In this document: in pieces, positions 28,022 through 36,972 of the stretch | How positions within the stretch are numbered: position 1 is the first letter of the stretch | Layout of the letters: every line of letters starts with the position of its first letter | NCBI RefSeq assembly: GCF_002864685.1 | Contig: NZ_NMQZ01000018.1 | Span: 1 to 64,000 of the forward strand | Length of the DNA: 64,000 bases | Reading direction: 5' to 3' | Source: Alloalcanivorax mobilis | GTDB taxonomy: Bacteria > Pseudomonadota > Gammaproteobacteria > Pseudomonadales > Alcanivoracaceae | The notes under the pieces: model-generated | Told to the model about the DNA's origin: nothing | The model's input: the letters and a program-made list of their open reading frames with translations, nothing else | Databases searched by the model: none | Program-made: the position numbers and the translations under genes

Positions 28022-29836
28022 ATGATTCCGTTTGCCAAAACCCCCCTGGCGGTGAAGATCGGCACCGTCATGGTGGGCATTGCTTTGCTGAGCGCCTGCG
28101 GCAGTGATTCAGACCACGACAACGACGGCGGCGCCAGCGCGCGCACGCTTTCTTTCCAAGGGGTGGAGGCGCCGGCCTCGGATTCGGAGAAGCGTCAGGT
28201 GCTGGCGGCACCCGTCGCCACCGTTAACGGCCAGGATTACGACATCGGCTACCACACCCTGCTGCGCTCCGGCGACTCCATCGGTCCGGACGTGGTGTTC
28301 GGCCAACTGGTGGATCAACTCGGTCAGCCCCTGTATTTCGATGAGCCCTATCCCGCGGTGACCGACTCCAACGAACACACGTCTCTGTTGCCGATCGGTG
28401 ATCGCCTGTTCTCGGTTTCGCAGATGGAGACCAAGCCGGGCGCGATGTTCCTGATCGAGCTGGATCAGAATCCGGAGAACGGTCTGCTGACGCCGAAGCA
28501 ATTGTGGCAAGTTGATCAGTCGGGCGTGAACGGCGGCTGGACCCACTGCGCGGCGTCGGTGACCCCCTGGAACACGCACCTGGCCAGCGAAGAGTACGAG
28601 CCGGACGCGGCCTCCCCCGGCAGTGCCAACAGCATGGCCGCCTACTTCGGCGGCGACACCTCGGTGATCAACCCCTACTGGTGGGGCTGGAACATCGAAG
28701 TGAAGGTCAACGCGGAAGGCGACGCGGAGCCCACCACCGACCTCACTAAGCACTACGCCATGGGCCGGTTGGCCTTCGAGCTCTCTTACGTGATGCCCGA
28801 TGAAAAAACCGTCTACATGAGCGACGACGGCACCAACGTGGGCTTCTACATGTTCGTCGCCGACACCGCCGGCGACCTGAGCGCCGGCACCCTGTACGCG
28901 GCCAAGTGGAACCAGACCTCCGGTGAAGGTCTGGGCAGCGCCGATCTGGAATGGATCAGCCTGGGTCATGCCAGCGACGACGACATCGAGCCCTATCTGG
29001 AAGGCGCCGGCGCGCTGACCTTCGAGGACATCTTCACCACCGGCACCGCCACCGGCGACGCCTGCGACGACGGTTTCACCGCGGTCATGGCCAACGGCAG
29101 CGACGTGGAGTGCCTGAAGATCAACGACGGCATGGAGCTGGCCGCCTCGCGCATGGAAGCCCGCCGTTACGCCGCCATGCACGGCGCCACCACCGAGTTC
29201 CGCAAGGAAGAGGGCATCACCTTCGACCCCAAGGGCAACCACCTCTACGTGGCGATGAGCGATGTAAGCAGTGGCATGCTTAACAACGGCGGCAGCGATC
29301 TGGCCAGTGCCAATCACATCCGTCTCGAAGAGGCCAACAGCTGCGGCGGTGTCTACCAACTGGAAATGGGCAGTGACGGGGAGATCGGTTCCGATTTTGT
29401 CGCCACCACCATGCGCGGTCTGATCGCCGGTGTGCCCACCGATCAGTATGGCGAAGACAGCCCCTACGCCAGCTACACCTGCGACAAGGACGGCCTCGCC
29501 AGCCCGGACAACATCACCTTCATCACCGGCTACAACACCCTGATGATCGGTGAGGACACCGGTTCCGGCCACCAGAACGACGTGGTCTGGGCGCTGGATC
29601 TGGCCCAGGTCTCCGCCGAGGATCAGACCGCCGGCCTGACCCGGGTGCAGACCACCCCCTACGGTTCCGAATCCACCTCGCTGTACTGGTACCCGAACAT
29701 CAACGGCTTCGGCTACCTGATGAGCGTGATTCAACATCCGTACGGTGAGTCGGATGAGGGCAAAATACCGGACGGCTCCCTGGATCACCGCGCCTACACC
29801 GGCTACGTCGGGCCGTTCCCGGCAATGGATCAGTAA
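28022..29836 (+). CDS. PhoX-type alkaline phosphatase-like lipoprotein
   Basis: A 604-residue exported protein. The signal peptide ends in lipobox LLSAC followed by an Asp/Ser-rich linker. The body looks like a DUF839/PhoX beta-propeller protein: EEGITFDPKGNHLYVAMSDV, IGEDTGSGHQNDVVWALDL and the repeated Trp/Tyr-rich blades. PhoX enzymes are calcium-dependent phosphomonoesterases. The assignment is from family pattern. The ATG at 28022 follows GGGAG; longer frames upstream run into purA. Pho-box-like repeats precede it, and an intrinsic terminator follows. Confidence 0.75.
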   Translation: MIPFAKTPLAVKIGTVMVGIALLSACGSDSDHDNDGGASARTLSFQGVEAPASDSEKRQVLAAPVATVNGQDYDIGYHTLLRSGDSIGPDVVFGQLVDQLGQPLYFDEPYPAVTDSNEHTSLLPIGDRLFSVSQMETKPGAMFLIELDQNPENGLLTPKQLWQVDQSGVNGGWTHCAASVTPWNTHLASEEYEPDAASPGSANSMAAYFGGDTSVINPYWWGWNIEVKVNAEGDAEPTTDLTKHYAMGRLAFELSYVMPDEKTVYMSDDGTNVGFYMFVADTAGDLSAGTLYAAKWNQTSGEGLGSADLEWISLGHASDDDIEPYLEGAGALTFEDIFTTGTATGDACDDGFTAVMANGSDVECLKINDGMELAASRMEARRYAAMHGATTEFRKEEGITFDPKGNHLYVAMSDVSSGMLNNGGSDLASANHIRLEEANSCGGVYQLEMGSDGEIGSDFVATTMRGLIAGVPTDQYGEDSPYASYTCDKDGLASPDNITFITGYNTLMIGEDTGSGHQNDVVWALDLAQVSAEDQTAGLTRVQTTPYGSESTSLYWYPNINGFGYLMSVIQHPYGESDEGKIPDGSLDHRAYTGYVGPFPAMDQ

Positions 29837-29855
29837 GCGTTATTGCGACACCACG

Positions 29856-29880
29856 GCCGGGGCCTTCGCCCCGGCTTTTT
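29856..29880 (+). terminator. Rho-independent terminator after the PhoX-type gene
   Basis: A GCCGGGGC / GCCCCGGC stem with loop CTTC, followed by five T, lies 20 bp after the stop codon. Confidence 0.9.
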
Positions 29881-29909
29881 CATGTCGGGCGAACCATGTT
29901 GAGTAACCA

Positions 29910-31583
29910 ATGAAGAACTTTCTTTTAGCCGGCAGCCTGGCCGTTTTGGTATGGCCCCTGAGCGGGTGCGACGACAGCGCCGCCGCGGAACAACAAAACC
30001 TGGGGCGGCTGTATCTCTCCAACCCGGCGGCGATCACCCCGCCTCAGTGCTATACCAAAACGGAGAACCCCGGTGGCGAGGCCAGCAACCCCTGCTACGC
30101 CTGCCACACGGAAAGCCAGAAACCGAATTACACCAACGATCTCGACCTGCAACTTGCCTACGACTTCGCCGCCCCGGCGCGCATCAACCGATGGGAGAAC
30201 CAGTTCAAGGATCGCAGTGCCTATCTGGCCGCCATGGACGACCAGGCGATTCTCGACTACGTGCGTGAAAACAACTACCAAGACTCGACCGGCACCGTGC
30301 CATTGGCCACCACCCTCACCGAGCGCCTGCCGGATCACTGGGACGGCAACCGCAACGGCCGCTGGGACGGCTACGTGCCGGACGTGGGCTTTCACTTCGA
30401 CCGCCAGGGCTTCGACCACGATGCCAGCGGGTCATTGACCGGTTGGCGCGCGCTCGCCTACACACCTTTCCCGGGCACCTTCTTCCCCACCAACGGCGCC
30501 ACCGACGACGTGCTGATTCGCCTGCCGGAACGCTACCGCATTAACGAAGCCGGGGGACCCGACCTGACCGTGTACCGGGTCAACCTGGCCATCGTCGAGG
30601 CGTTGATCAAACGCCAGGACGTGGCCATCGACCCGGTGGACGAAGCGTCGCTGAACGTGGATCTGGACAAAAATGGCAGGCTGGAAACCGCCACCGTTAT
30701 CACCTATGACTGGGCACCCCTGGAAAAACGCTTCATGCATTACGTGGGCCAAGCCCGGCTGGCTCAGGAGAGCGGCGAGGCGCGGTTGTCCGCCGGCCTT
30801 TACCCGCTCGGCACCGAGTTTCTGCACACGGTGCGCTATCTGGACATCGACGACCAGGGCCAGGTGGCCATGGCGCCGCGCATGAAAGAGCTGCGCTACG
30901 CGCGCAAAACCAGTTGGACCAGCTACTACCAGCATAATGAGCTGGTGTTCGAGGAGCTGAAAGACGCCCATGACTTCCCCGACCGGCTGGAGCCGGTGAT
31001 TGGTGACATCGAAGTGGGTGTCAGCAACCGGCGTGGCTGGCGCTACAGCGGCTTTATCGAAGACAAAAAAGGGGATTTGAGGCCGCAATCGTTCGAGGAG
31101 CTGGCCACCTGCGCCGGCTGCCACGGCGCCATCGGCGCCACCACCGACGGCACCTTCGCCATGGCCCGCAAGCTGAACGCCGCCGACAGCTTCCAGCGTG
31201 GCTGGTACCACTGGGACCAGAAGAGCCTGGCGGGCACGCCGGAACCCAAGCGTGAAGACGGCAGCGGCGAATACGCGTTTTATCTCAAGCAGGTGGGCAA
31301 CGCCGACGAGTACCGCGCCAACAGCGAAGTGCGCGCCCGCTTCTTCGATGCCGAAGGTAACCTGAAACCGGACCAACTCGCCGCCCTGCAACAGGACATC
31401 GCTGCGCTGATCCTGCCTTCCGAACGGCGAGCCCTGGATCTGAACAAGGCCTACCGGGCGATTGTCGAGGAGCAGAGTTACATCAAGGGCCGCGACGCGG
31501 TGCTGGCGCCCCGCGAGAACATTTATCAGGAGGTGCCCGAGGGGCAGCGGACCGGGGTCAAAGCGCCGGTGCCTTACCGGTAA
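29910..31583 (+). CDS. Dihaem c-type cytochrome lipoprotein, uncharacterised
   Basis: A 557-residue exported protein. The signal peptide ends in a lipobox (PLSGC). Two haem motifs are visible: CYACH near residue 64 in the N-terminal part and CAGCH near residue 399 in the C-terminal part. Between them is a long region rich in aromatic and charged residues with no domain that I recognise. It follows the PhoX-type gene after a terminator. An extracytoplasmic redox enzyme or electron carrier is likely; the substrate is unknown. Confidence 0.75.
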   Translation: MKNFLLAGSLAVLVWPLSGCDDSAAAEQQNLGRLYLSNPAAITPPQCYTKTENPGGEASNPCYACHTESQKPNYTNDLDLQLAYDFAAPARINRWENQFKDRSAYLAAMDDQAILDYVRENNYQDSTGTVPLATTLTERLPDHWDGNRNGRWDGYVPDVGFHFDRQGFDHDASGSLTGWRALAYTPFPGTFFPTNGATDDVLIRLPERYRINEAGGPDLTVYRVNLAIVEALIKRQDVAIDPVDEASLNVDLDKNGRLETATVITYDWAPLEKRFMHYVGQARLAQESGEARLSAGLYPLGTEFLHTVRYLDIDDQGQVAMAPRMKELRYARKTSWTSYYQHNELVFEELKDAHDFPDRLEPVIGDIEVGVSNRRGWRYSGFIEDKKGDLRPQSFEELATCAGCHGAIGATTDGTFAMARKLNAADSFQRGWYHWDQKSLAGTPEPKREDGSGEYAFYLKQVGNADEYRANSEVRARFFDAEGNLKPDQLAALQQDIAALILPSERRALDLNKAYRAIVEEQSYIKGRDAVLAPRENIYQEVPEGQRTGVKAPVPYR

Positions 31584-31724
31584 AAGAGGCTTTCCGTCAT
31601 TATTGGAAACGGTTGGGCGGCGTTCCGTTTTAACTGCGGTGCCGTATTGCTTTCAGCCTGGATGTTTAACAATTCACGGCTTCCCAAAAATTCGCGCTTT
31701 ACCCTCCAGGCGGGTCGCGAGTCA

Positions 31725-31820
31725 CCGGGCCGGGCCGCCCAGGACACGCCACGAGTGCGTCCCTGTAGGCTCGCGTTTGGCCTTCCCTGGCCAAACACGG
31801 TCCTGGGCGGCCCGGCCCGG
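31725..31820. repeat. Large nested palindrome in the 31.6-31.9 kb gap
   Basis: The outer arms 31725-31745 and 31800-31820 are a perfect 21-bp inverted repeat beginning CCGGGCCGGGCC. Inside lies GTTTGGCC (31775-31782) / GGCCAAAC (31789-31796), a second perfect stem. The 316-bp gap 31584-31899 contains no gene apart from this. The structure resembles dispersed palindromic units seen in proteobacterial intergenic regions. Confidence 0.7.
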
Positions 31821-31899
31821 CGCCTCGCCGGTGCGATCGGGGTCGGTGGTCTGGCCGAAGCCTGGCGGCTGCCCTATCGATAGAGAAGAGGGGGGCGAT

Positions 31900-32124
31900 T
31901 TACTTGCGGCGGGTAAAGAAAATCAGCGCGATGGTGATGCCCAGGGCGGCGGCGGGAAACAGCAGCAGCATGCGTTCGCGGTGGGCGATCTGCTCGCGTT
32001 GGGCGTCCGCCTTTTGCACTTCCGGGTTGACGGCCTGATCGGCCAGGGTCGGGGTGGCGCACAGCAGCGAGCCGGTCAGAACCAGGCCGGCGAGCAGGGC
32101 ACGGAGGGGTTTCGTCAGGTTCAT
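31900..32124 (-). CDS. Small exported membrane protein, unknown
   Basis: A 74-residue protein with a signal peptide (MNLTKPLRALLAGLVLTGSLLCATPTLA), a short charged helix and a C-terminal membrane segment (MLLLFPAAALGITIALIFF) ending in RRK. A GAGAAAG site precedes the ATG at 32124. No family is recognised. It lies downstream of tRNA-Leu on the same strand and may be co-transcribed with it. Confidence 0.6.
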   Translation of the reverse strand: MNLTKPLRALLAGLVLTGSLLCATPTLADQAVNPEVQKADAQREQIAHRERMLLLFPAAALGITIALIFFTRRK

Positions 32125-32282
32125 GGGCTTTCTCGCGAAATGAACGATGTGGGCCGGGAGTCCTTCCGAGAAAAAATCGCCGGGAGCGATTTTTGACGTC
32201 GCAACGCGACGGTCCGGGAGGATGGCCGCCAGGGAGGGCGGCCACAAACAGAAAAGGCTCCCATTGGGAGCCTATCCTTAAT

Positions 32283-32369
32283 TGGTGCCGAGGAGAGGAC
32301 TTGAACCTCCACGGGGTTGCCCCCACTAGCACCTGAAGCTAGCGTGTCTACCAATTTCACCACCTCGGC
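32283..32369 (-). tRNA. tRNA-Leu(CAG)
   Basis: An 87-nt class II tRNA with encoded CCA. The acceptor stem starts GCCGAGG and closes CCTCGGC. The anticodon arm reads CTAGC TTCAGGT GCTAG with anticodon CAG, a long variable arm follows, and the T loop GGTTCAAGTCC is intact. It has a strong promoter at 32421-32448. Confidence 0.97.
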
Positions 32370-32420
32370 TTGCTGAAGAAGGGCCACGGAAAATGGGCCG
32401 TTCATCGCGAAAGCGCGTGC

Positions 32421-32448
32421 ATTCTAGTATATGATGCCCCGATGTCAA
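32421..32448 (-). promoter_or_regulatory. Sigma-70 promoter of tRNA-Leu
   Basis: On the minus strand, TTGACA and TAGAAT are separated by 16 bp, about 50 bp before the tRNA. The rest of the 356-bp gap to rnr (to 32725) holds a CGCCCGC/GCGGGCG hairpin near 32672-32693 and an AT-rich TATACATATTAT near 32696-32707 that could be the rnr -10 region; no gene is seen. Confidence 0.8.
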
Positions 32449-32725
32449 ACGGTTTATTTGGAAAAGGCCGCCGGAGGCACTCTTGATTCGAGGTCGGTTT
32501 TCGCCGGCGCCGGGGTGCCAGAGCCTGTTTTTTGTCGGGCCGCGCGCGTTCCTTGCCTGGCCGGGGACGATGTCCCGCCGGGCCGCCCACGGCACCTCCA
32601 GCTCCCTATGACGTTGCCCGCACTCCGCCGGCTTGATGATTTCGTCGGCGTCGCGGGTACGGTAAGGTGGCGCCCGCCGGGAAGCGGGCGGCGGCCTATA
32701 CATATTATTTTTCAGAGGTTAATGA

Positions 32726-35203
32726 ATGTCATCCAGGAAACGCTACAAGGATCCCCACGCGGAACGGGAAGCGGCCAACTATGAAAATCCGGTCCCCAGC
32801 CGTGAGCTGATCCTGCAAGTCCTCGACGACCAGGGCCGGCCGCTGGACCAGCATGAGCTGGCGGGGTTTCTGGACGTGGGCGAGGAAGGCGCGGTCGGCC
32901 TGGAGCGCCGTCTTAAGGCGATGCTTCGCGATGGTCAGTTGGTGGAAAACCGCAAAGGCCAGCTCGGCCTGGTGTCGCGCATGGATCTGATCCCCGGCAA
33001 GGTGCAGGGCCACCGTGATGGCTTTGGCTTTCTGATCCCCGAGGATCGCGAGCGCAAGGATCTGTTCCTGGCGCCGCGCCAGATGCAAAAGGTGATGGAC
33101 GGCGACCGGGTGCTGGTGAGCGTCGAGGGCGTCAATCGCTTTGGCAAGGAAGAGGCGCGCATCGTCGAGATCGTCGAGCGCGGTACCACCGAGGTGGTCG
33201 GCCGCTATGACCGCGAAGGTGGCGTCAGCTTTATCGAGCCGGAAAACCGCCGCGCCAGCAAGGAAGTGGTGGTCGAGGACCACAACGGCCTGAACCCCAA
33301 TCCGGGCGACCATGTGCGCGCCGAGATCACCCAGTACCCGTCCCGCGATCATCGCGTGCTGGTGCGTCTGGTGGAGATCATCGCCGCGCCGGATCAGCCG
33401 GGCATGGAAGTGGAAGTGGCGTTGCGCCGTTTCGAGATTCCCCACCAGTGGCCCCAGGGCGTGGAAGAGGAAGCGCGGCGTTTTGGCGCCGAGGTGCCCC
33501 ACGAGGCCAAGGCCCACCGTGTCGACCTGCGCGATTTGCCGCTGGTGACCATTGACGGCGAGGACGCCCGCGACTTCGATGACGCGGTGTATGTGTCGCG
33601 CCGCCGCCGTGGCGGCTGGCGGCTGATCGTGGCGATCGCCGACGTCAGCCATTACGTGCACCCGGGCTCGGCGCTGGACAACGAAGGCCACCGCCGGGGC
33701 AATTCGGTGTACTTCCCCAATCGGGTGGTGCCGATGCTGCCCGAAGAGCTCTCCAACGGGCTGTGTTCGCTCAACCCCCACGTGGACCGGCTGTGCTTGT
33801 ATTGCGACATGCTGGTGTCCGCCAACGGTCGCATTTCCCGGTTCGTGTTCCGCGAAGGGGTGATGCGCTCCCGTCACCGCCTCACCTACAACAAGGTGGG
33901 CGCGATGATCGAGGAACCGGAATCCGAGCTGGCGCAGCAGACCGTAGCCAGCCTGGACGACGACAGCATCGACACCTTGTGGGCGTTCCACGAGATGTAC
34001 CTGGCGCTGCGCGCACGCCGGGAGCTGCGTGGCGCGATCGATTTCGAGAGCGATGAAAGCCGCATTCTCTACGACGAAAACCAGAAGATCCGCGACATCG
34101 TGCCGGTGGTGCGCAACGTCGCCCACGTGATGATCGAAGAGGCGATGCTGGCCGCCAACATCTGCTCCGCGCACCTGCTGGAAAAATCCGGCCTGCCGGC
34201 GTTGTATCGCAACCACGAGGCACCCAAGGAAGAGCGGCTCAGCAATCTGCAGCAGTTCCTCGGCGGTCTGGGGTTGAGCATCCCCTGGTCGGAAGGGGCG
34301 ATCGGGCCGCAGGTGTTCCAGGCGCTGGGCCAGCAGATCGCCGAGCGCGCCGACCGCTCGCTGATCCAGACGATGATGCTGCGCACCATGAGCCAGGCCC
34401 GCTACGAGGCGGTCAACAAGGGTCACTTCGGCCTGGCCTACAACGCCTACACCCACTTCACCTCACCGATTCGCCGTTATCCGGATTTGCTGGTGCACCG
34501 CGCGATCCGTTATCTGATCCGCGAGGGTGGCGAGAACCCCCATGTGGACAATCCGGGTGAGCTGCCGAAGATTCCCAAGGCGAAAATTCTGCCGTACTCC
34601 GAGCAGGATATGGTGGCCATGGGCGAGCACTGCTCGATGACCGAGCGGCGCGCCGACGACGCCACCCGCGACGTGGTCCAGTGGCTCAAGTGCCAGTACA
34701 TGGAAGATCATCTCGGCGAAGAGTTCGAAGGGGTGATCAGCGGCGTGGCAGCGTTCGGTCTGTTCGTGCAGATCAACGATCTGCACATCGATGGCCTTGC
34801 CCATGTCGCCAACCTGGACAGCGACTATTACCACTTCGACGACATTAATATGGCCCTGGTGGGCGAATCCTCCGGGCGGCAGTTCAGCCTGGGCGACGCG
34901 GTGGTGGTGAAGGTCGCCGGGGTGCACACCGAAGAGCGCAAGATCGATCTTGAGCTGATCAGCAGCACCCCCTCCAAACCGCGCCGCGCCGGCAAGCCCG
35001 CCGCCAAACGCGGCGGTCGCGGTGGTGGCAAGGGCGGCGGCGATAAAAAAGGCGACAAAAAAGCCGACAAAAAGCCCGCCGCCAAGGCCGCCGACGGCGC
35101 TTCCGAGCGCGATAAGCTGGCCCGTGGCGAGGTGCCTTCGGCGCGCAAGGGGCGCAGCAAGGCCAGCGGTGGCGGTGAGCGCAAAGGGCGCCGCCGTCGA
35201 TGA
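32726..35203 (+). CDS. rnr: Ribonuclease R
   Basis: A processive 3'-5' exoribonuclease that degrades structured RNA. The 825-residue protein has an N-terminal winged-helix segment, cold-shock OB folds (LIPGKVQGHRDGFGFLIPED), the RNB catalytic domain with DGEDARDFDDAV and an S1 domain (GVAAFGLFVQINDLHIDGL). A Lys/Gly-rich basic tail of about 80 residues follows, as in other RNase R. It overlaps rlmB by four bases (ATGA). Confidence 0.97.
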   Translation: MSSRKRYKDPHAEREAANYENPVPSRELILQVLDDQGRPLDQHELAGFLDVGEEGAVGLERRLKAMLRDGQLVENRKGQLGLVSRMDLIPGKVQGHRDGFGFLIPEDRERKDLFLAPRQMQKVMDGDRVLVSVEGVNRFGKEEARIVEIVERGTTEVVGRYDREGGVSFIEPENRRASKEVVVEDHNGLNPNPGDHVRAEITQYPSRDHRVLVRLVEIIAAPDQPGMEVEVALRRFEIPHQWPQGVEEEARRFGAEVPHEAKAHRVDLRDLPLVTIDGEDARDFDDAVYVSRRRRGGWRLIVAIADVSHYVHPGSALDNEGHRRGNSVYFPNRVVPMLPEELSNGLCSLNPHVDRLCLYCDMLVSANGRISRFVFREGVMRSRHRLTYNKVGAMIEEPESELAQQTVASLDDDSIDTLWAFHEMYLALRARRELRGAIDFESDESRILYDENQKIRDIVPVVRNVAHVMIEEAMLAANICSAHLLEKSGLPALYRNHEAPKEERLSNLQQFLGGLGLSIPWSEGAIGPQVFQALGQQIAERADRSLIQTMMLRTMSQARYEAVNKGHFGLAYNAYTHFTSPIRRYPDLLVHRAIRYLIREGGENPHVDNPGELPKIPKAKILPYSEQDMVAMGEHCSMTERRADDATRDVVQWLKCQYMEDHLGEEFEGVISGVAAFGLFVQINDLHIDGLAHVANLDSDYYHFDDINMALVGESSGRQFSLGDAVVVKVAGVHTEERKIDLELISSTPSKPRRAGKPAAKRGGRGGGKGGGDKKGDKKADKKPAAKAADGASERDKLARGEVPSARKGRSKASGGGERKGRRRR

Positions 35204-36018
35204 ACGCAGGCAAACCTTCAGGGCGCTCCGGTGCCCCACCGCGCGGCGCTAAGCGCGCCAAGGGCAGCCTCGCCAAACCCTTGATGTATTCGGGCATCCA
35301 CGCGGTGGAATCGCTGCTGCGCCATCGCCCGGAAGGGGTGTTGGAGCTGTTTGTGCTGGACGCCCGCGCCAAGCGCGGCGACGCCCGGCTGGAGACGCTG
35401 ATCGTGGCGGCCCGGGATCAGGGCATCGCGGTGCAGTTCGCCCACCGGGACGCCCTGGAAAAGCTGGCCGGCCCGCAGAACCAGGGCGTGGTGGCCCGCG
35501 CCCGGGCCCGTGAGCCGGGCTCCGACGCCGCTCTGGAAGCACTGCTTGAGCGCCGCCCGGAACCGCTGCTGCTGATTCTCGAAGGCGTCACCGACCCGCA
35601 CAACCTGGGAGCCTGCCTGCGCAGCGCCGACGCCGCCGGCGTGGACGCGGTGATCGTGCCGCGCCACCACGCCGCCGGGCTGACCCCGGTGGCCTGCCGC
35701 AGCGCCGCCGGCGCCGCCGAATCCCTGCCGTATTTCGAGGTCGGCAATCTGGCCCAGTTGATCGAACGGCTGCAACAGCGCGGCATCACCGTGGCCGGCA
35801 CCGCCCTGGCGCCGGGCAGCGTGTCGCTGTTCGACTACACGCCCCCCGCCGCCCTGGCCCTGGTGATGGGCGCCGAAGGCGAAGGCCTGCGCCGCCTCAC
35901 CCTGGAACGCTGCGACACGCTGCTTTCGATTCCGATGGCCGGGGATGTGCAGAGTTTGAATGTGTCGGTGGCGACCGGGGTGGTGCTTTTTCATGTGCGC
36001 AGCGCGCTAGCGCGCTAG
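35200..36018 (+). CDS. rlmB: 23S rRNA 2'-O-ribose methyltransferase RlmB
   Basis: Methylates Gm2251 of 23S rRNA. The 272-residue SPOUT methyltransferase has the knot motifs GVTDPHNLGACLRSADAAG, MGAEGEGL and IPMAGDVQSLNVSVATGV. A basic N-terminal extension of about 25 residues precedes the substrate-binding domain. It is coupled to rnr. Element I begins on the base after the stop codon. Confidence 0.96.
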   Translation: MNAGKPSGRSGAPPRGAKRAKGSLAKPLMYSGIHAVESLLRHRPEGVLELFVLDARAKRGDARLETLIVAARDQGIAVQFAHRDALEKLAGPQNQGVVARARAREPGSDAALEALLERRPEPLLLILEGVTDPHNLGACLRSADAAGVDAVIVPRHHAAGLTPVACRSAAGAAESLPYFEVGNLAQLIERLQQRGITVAGTALAPGSVSLFDYTPPAALALVMGAEGEGLRRLTLERCDTLLSIPMAGDVQSLNVSVATGVVLFHVRSALAR

Positions 36019-36154
36019 ACGCCGGACGCCGGACGCCGGACGCTCAACCCGGAACAGAGCCTCTTCGTGTGTTTCCTGCGATGCTTTCAGTAAACACGGC
36101 TCACCGCTCCGATTGGGGGTTAAGCGTCCAGCGTCTGGCGTCCAGCGTCCAGCG
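36019..36154. repeat. Heptamer inverted-array element I
   Basis: The left arm (to 36044) holds three exact GCCGGAC units and ends in ACGCT. The right arm 36124-36154 holds four GCGTCCA or GCGTCTG units. The core contains CAACCCGG, GTGTTTCCTGCG and GCTTTCAG; the last is shared with element B. It directly follows the rlmB stop and abuts the 24-bp palindrome that carries the rpsF promoter. Confidence 0.8.
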
Positions 36155-36155
36155 A

Positions 36156-36205
36156 GCGGCCCCAGGCTCAAGGGCCGCGGGCGCGGCCCTTGAGCCTGGG
36201 GCCGC
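36156..36205. repeat. 24-bp perfect palindrome before rpsF
   Basis: 36156-36179 and 36182-36205 are exact inverted copies (each beginning or ending in GCGGCCCCAGG or its complement) around a 2-nt centre. The duplex would extrude as a near-continuous cruciform. The right arm includes the -35 element of the rpsF promoter. Confidence 0.85.
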
Positions 36206-36218
36206 TCTAAGCTAGAAT
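36190..36218 (+). promoter_or_regulatory. Sigma-70 promoter of the rpsF operon
   Basis: TTGAGC (36190-36195) and TAGAAT (36213-36218) are separated by 17 bp, about 85 bp before rpsF. The -35 lies in the right arm of the palindrome, so cruciform or hairpin formation could mask it. Confidence 0.65.
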
Positions 36219-36302
36219 CCCCGCCCTTCCGCTGCCTCCGGGTCGCGGAACTCCTTGCCTCACCGCATCGTGCGGGAGGCTGCCAATCCGTAAGGAGCCA
36301 CA

Positions 36303-36644
36303 ATGCGTCATTACGAAGTTGTGTTCCTGGTCCATCCGGATCAGAGCGAACAAGTGCCCGCCATGATCGAGCGTTACAGCGCGATCGTTACCGATGGCAA
36401 AGGCACGATTCACCGCCTTGAAGACTGGGGCCGCCGTCAGTTGGCTTTCCCGATCAACAAGATCCACAAAGCACACTACGTGCTGCTGAACATCGAATGT
36501 GACGGCGAAACCCTCGCCGAGCTGGAAAACACCTTCCGGTTCAACGATGCCGTAATCCGTCACCTCGTGATTCGCCGTGATAAGGCCATCACCGAGCCGT
36601 CGCATCTGGCGAAATCCACCGAGAAGGAGGAGGTCGCCAGCTGA
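36303..36644 (+). CDS. rpsF: 30S ribosomal protein S6
   Basis: A component of the 30S platform that pairs with S18. The 113-residue protein begins [19 protein letters not shown] and has the [20 protein letters not shown] block. AGGAG lies just before the ATG. It is first in the rpsF-priB-rpsR-rplI operon; its stop overlaps the start region of priB. Confidence 0.98.
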   Translation: MRHYEVVFLVHPDQSEQVPAMIERYSAIVTDGKGTIHRLEDWGRRQLAFPINKIHKAHYVLLNIECDGETLAELENTFRFNDAVIRHLVIRRDKAITEPSHLAKSTEKEEVAS

Positions 36645-36955
36645 TTTCCGAGCACAATCTCTGCGAACTGACCGGCGTTATCGTCACCCTTGAAAAGGTG
36701 GCGCGCTCTCCGGCCGGGGTGCCCCGCCAGCGAATCTGGCTCGAGCACCGCTCCCGGCAAGAGGAAGACGGTCACCCCCGCGATGTTCAACTGCGGATCG
36801 CCGTGGTTCTGGTGGGCAGCAAAACCGGAACGCTGAACACGGCACGCGAAGGACAGCGGGTCAGGGTGACGGGATTTCTCAGCCGCGCCGGCTACAAAGG
36901 CGACGCCCGGGACCGTTTGCAGATGATCGCGGAAACACTGGTTCTCCTGGACTGA
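36641..36955 (+). CDS. priB: Primosomal replication protein N (PriB), non-ATG start
   Basis: A single-strand-DNA-binding OB protein of the restart primosome. The frame reads [37 protein letters not shown]...VTGFLSR, matching PriB, but there is no ATG, GTG or TTG ahead of the first strand. CTG at 36641, overlapping the rpsF stop, or ATT at 36644 is the likely start, served by AGGAGGAGG 7-10 bases upstream inside rpsF. An ATG-based call would begin after residue 19 and lose the first strand. The position between rpsF and rpsR is diagnostic. Confidence 0.85.
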   Translation: MISEHNLCELTGVIVTLEKVARSPAGVPRQRIWLEHRSRQEEDGHPRDVQLRIAVVLVGSKTGTLNTAREGQRVRVTGFLSRAGYKGDARDRLQMIAETLVLLD

Positions 36956-36972
36956 CATCGAGAGGAAATGAC

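Noticed and set aside
32431-32784. 117-codon open frame between tRNA-Leu and rnr
   Set aside because: It overlaps the tRNA promoter and runs out of frame into rnr; no coding signals.
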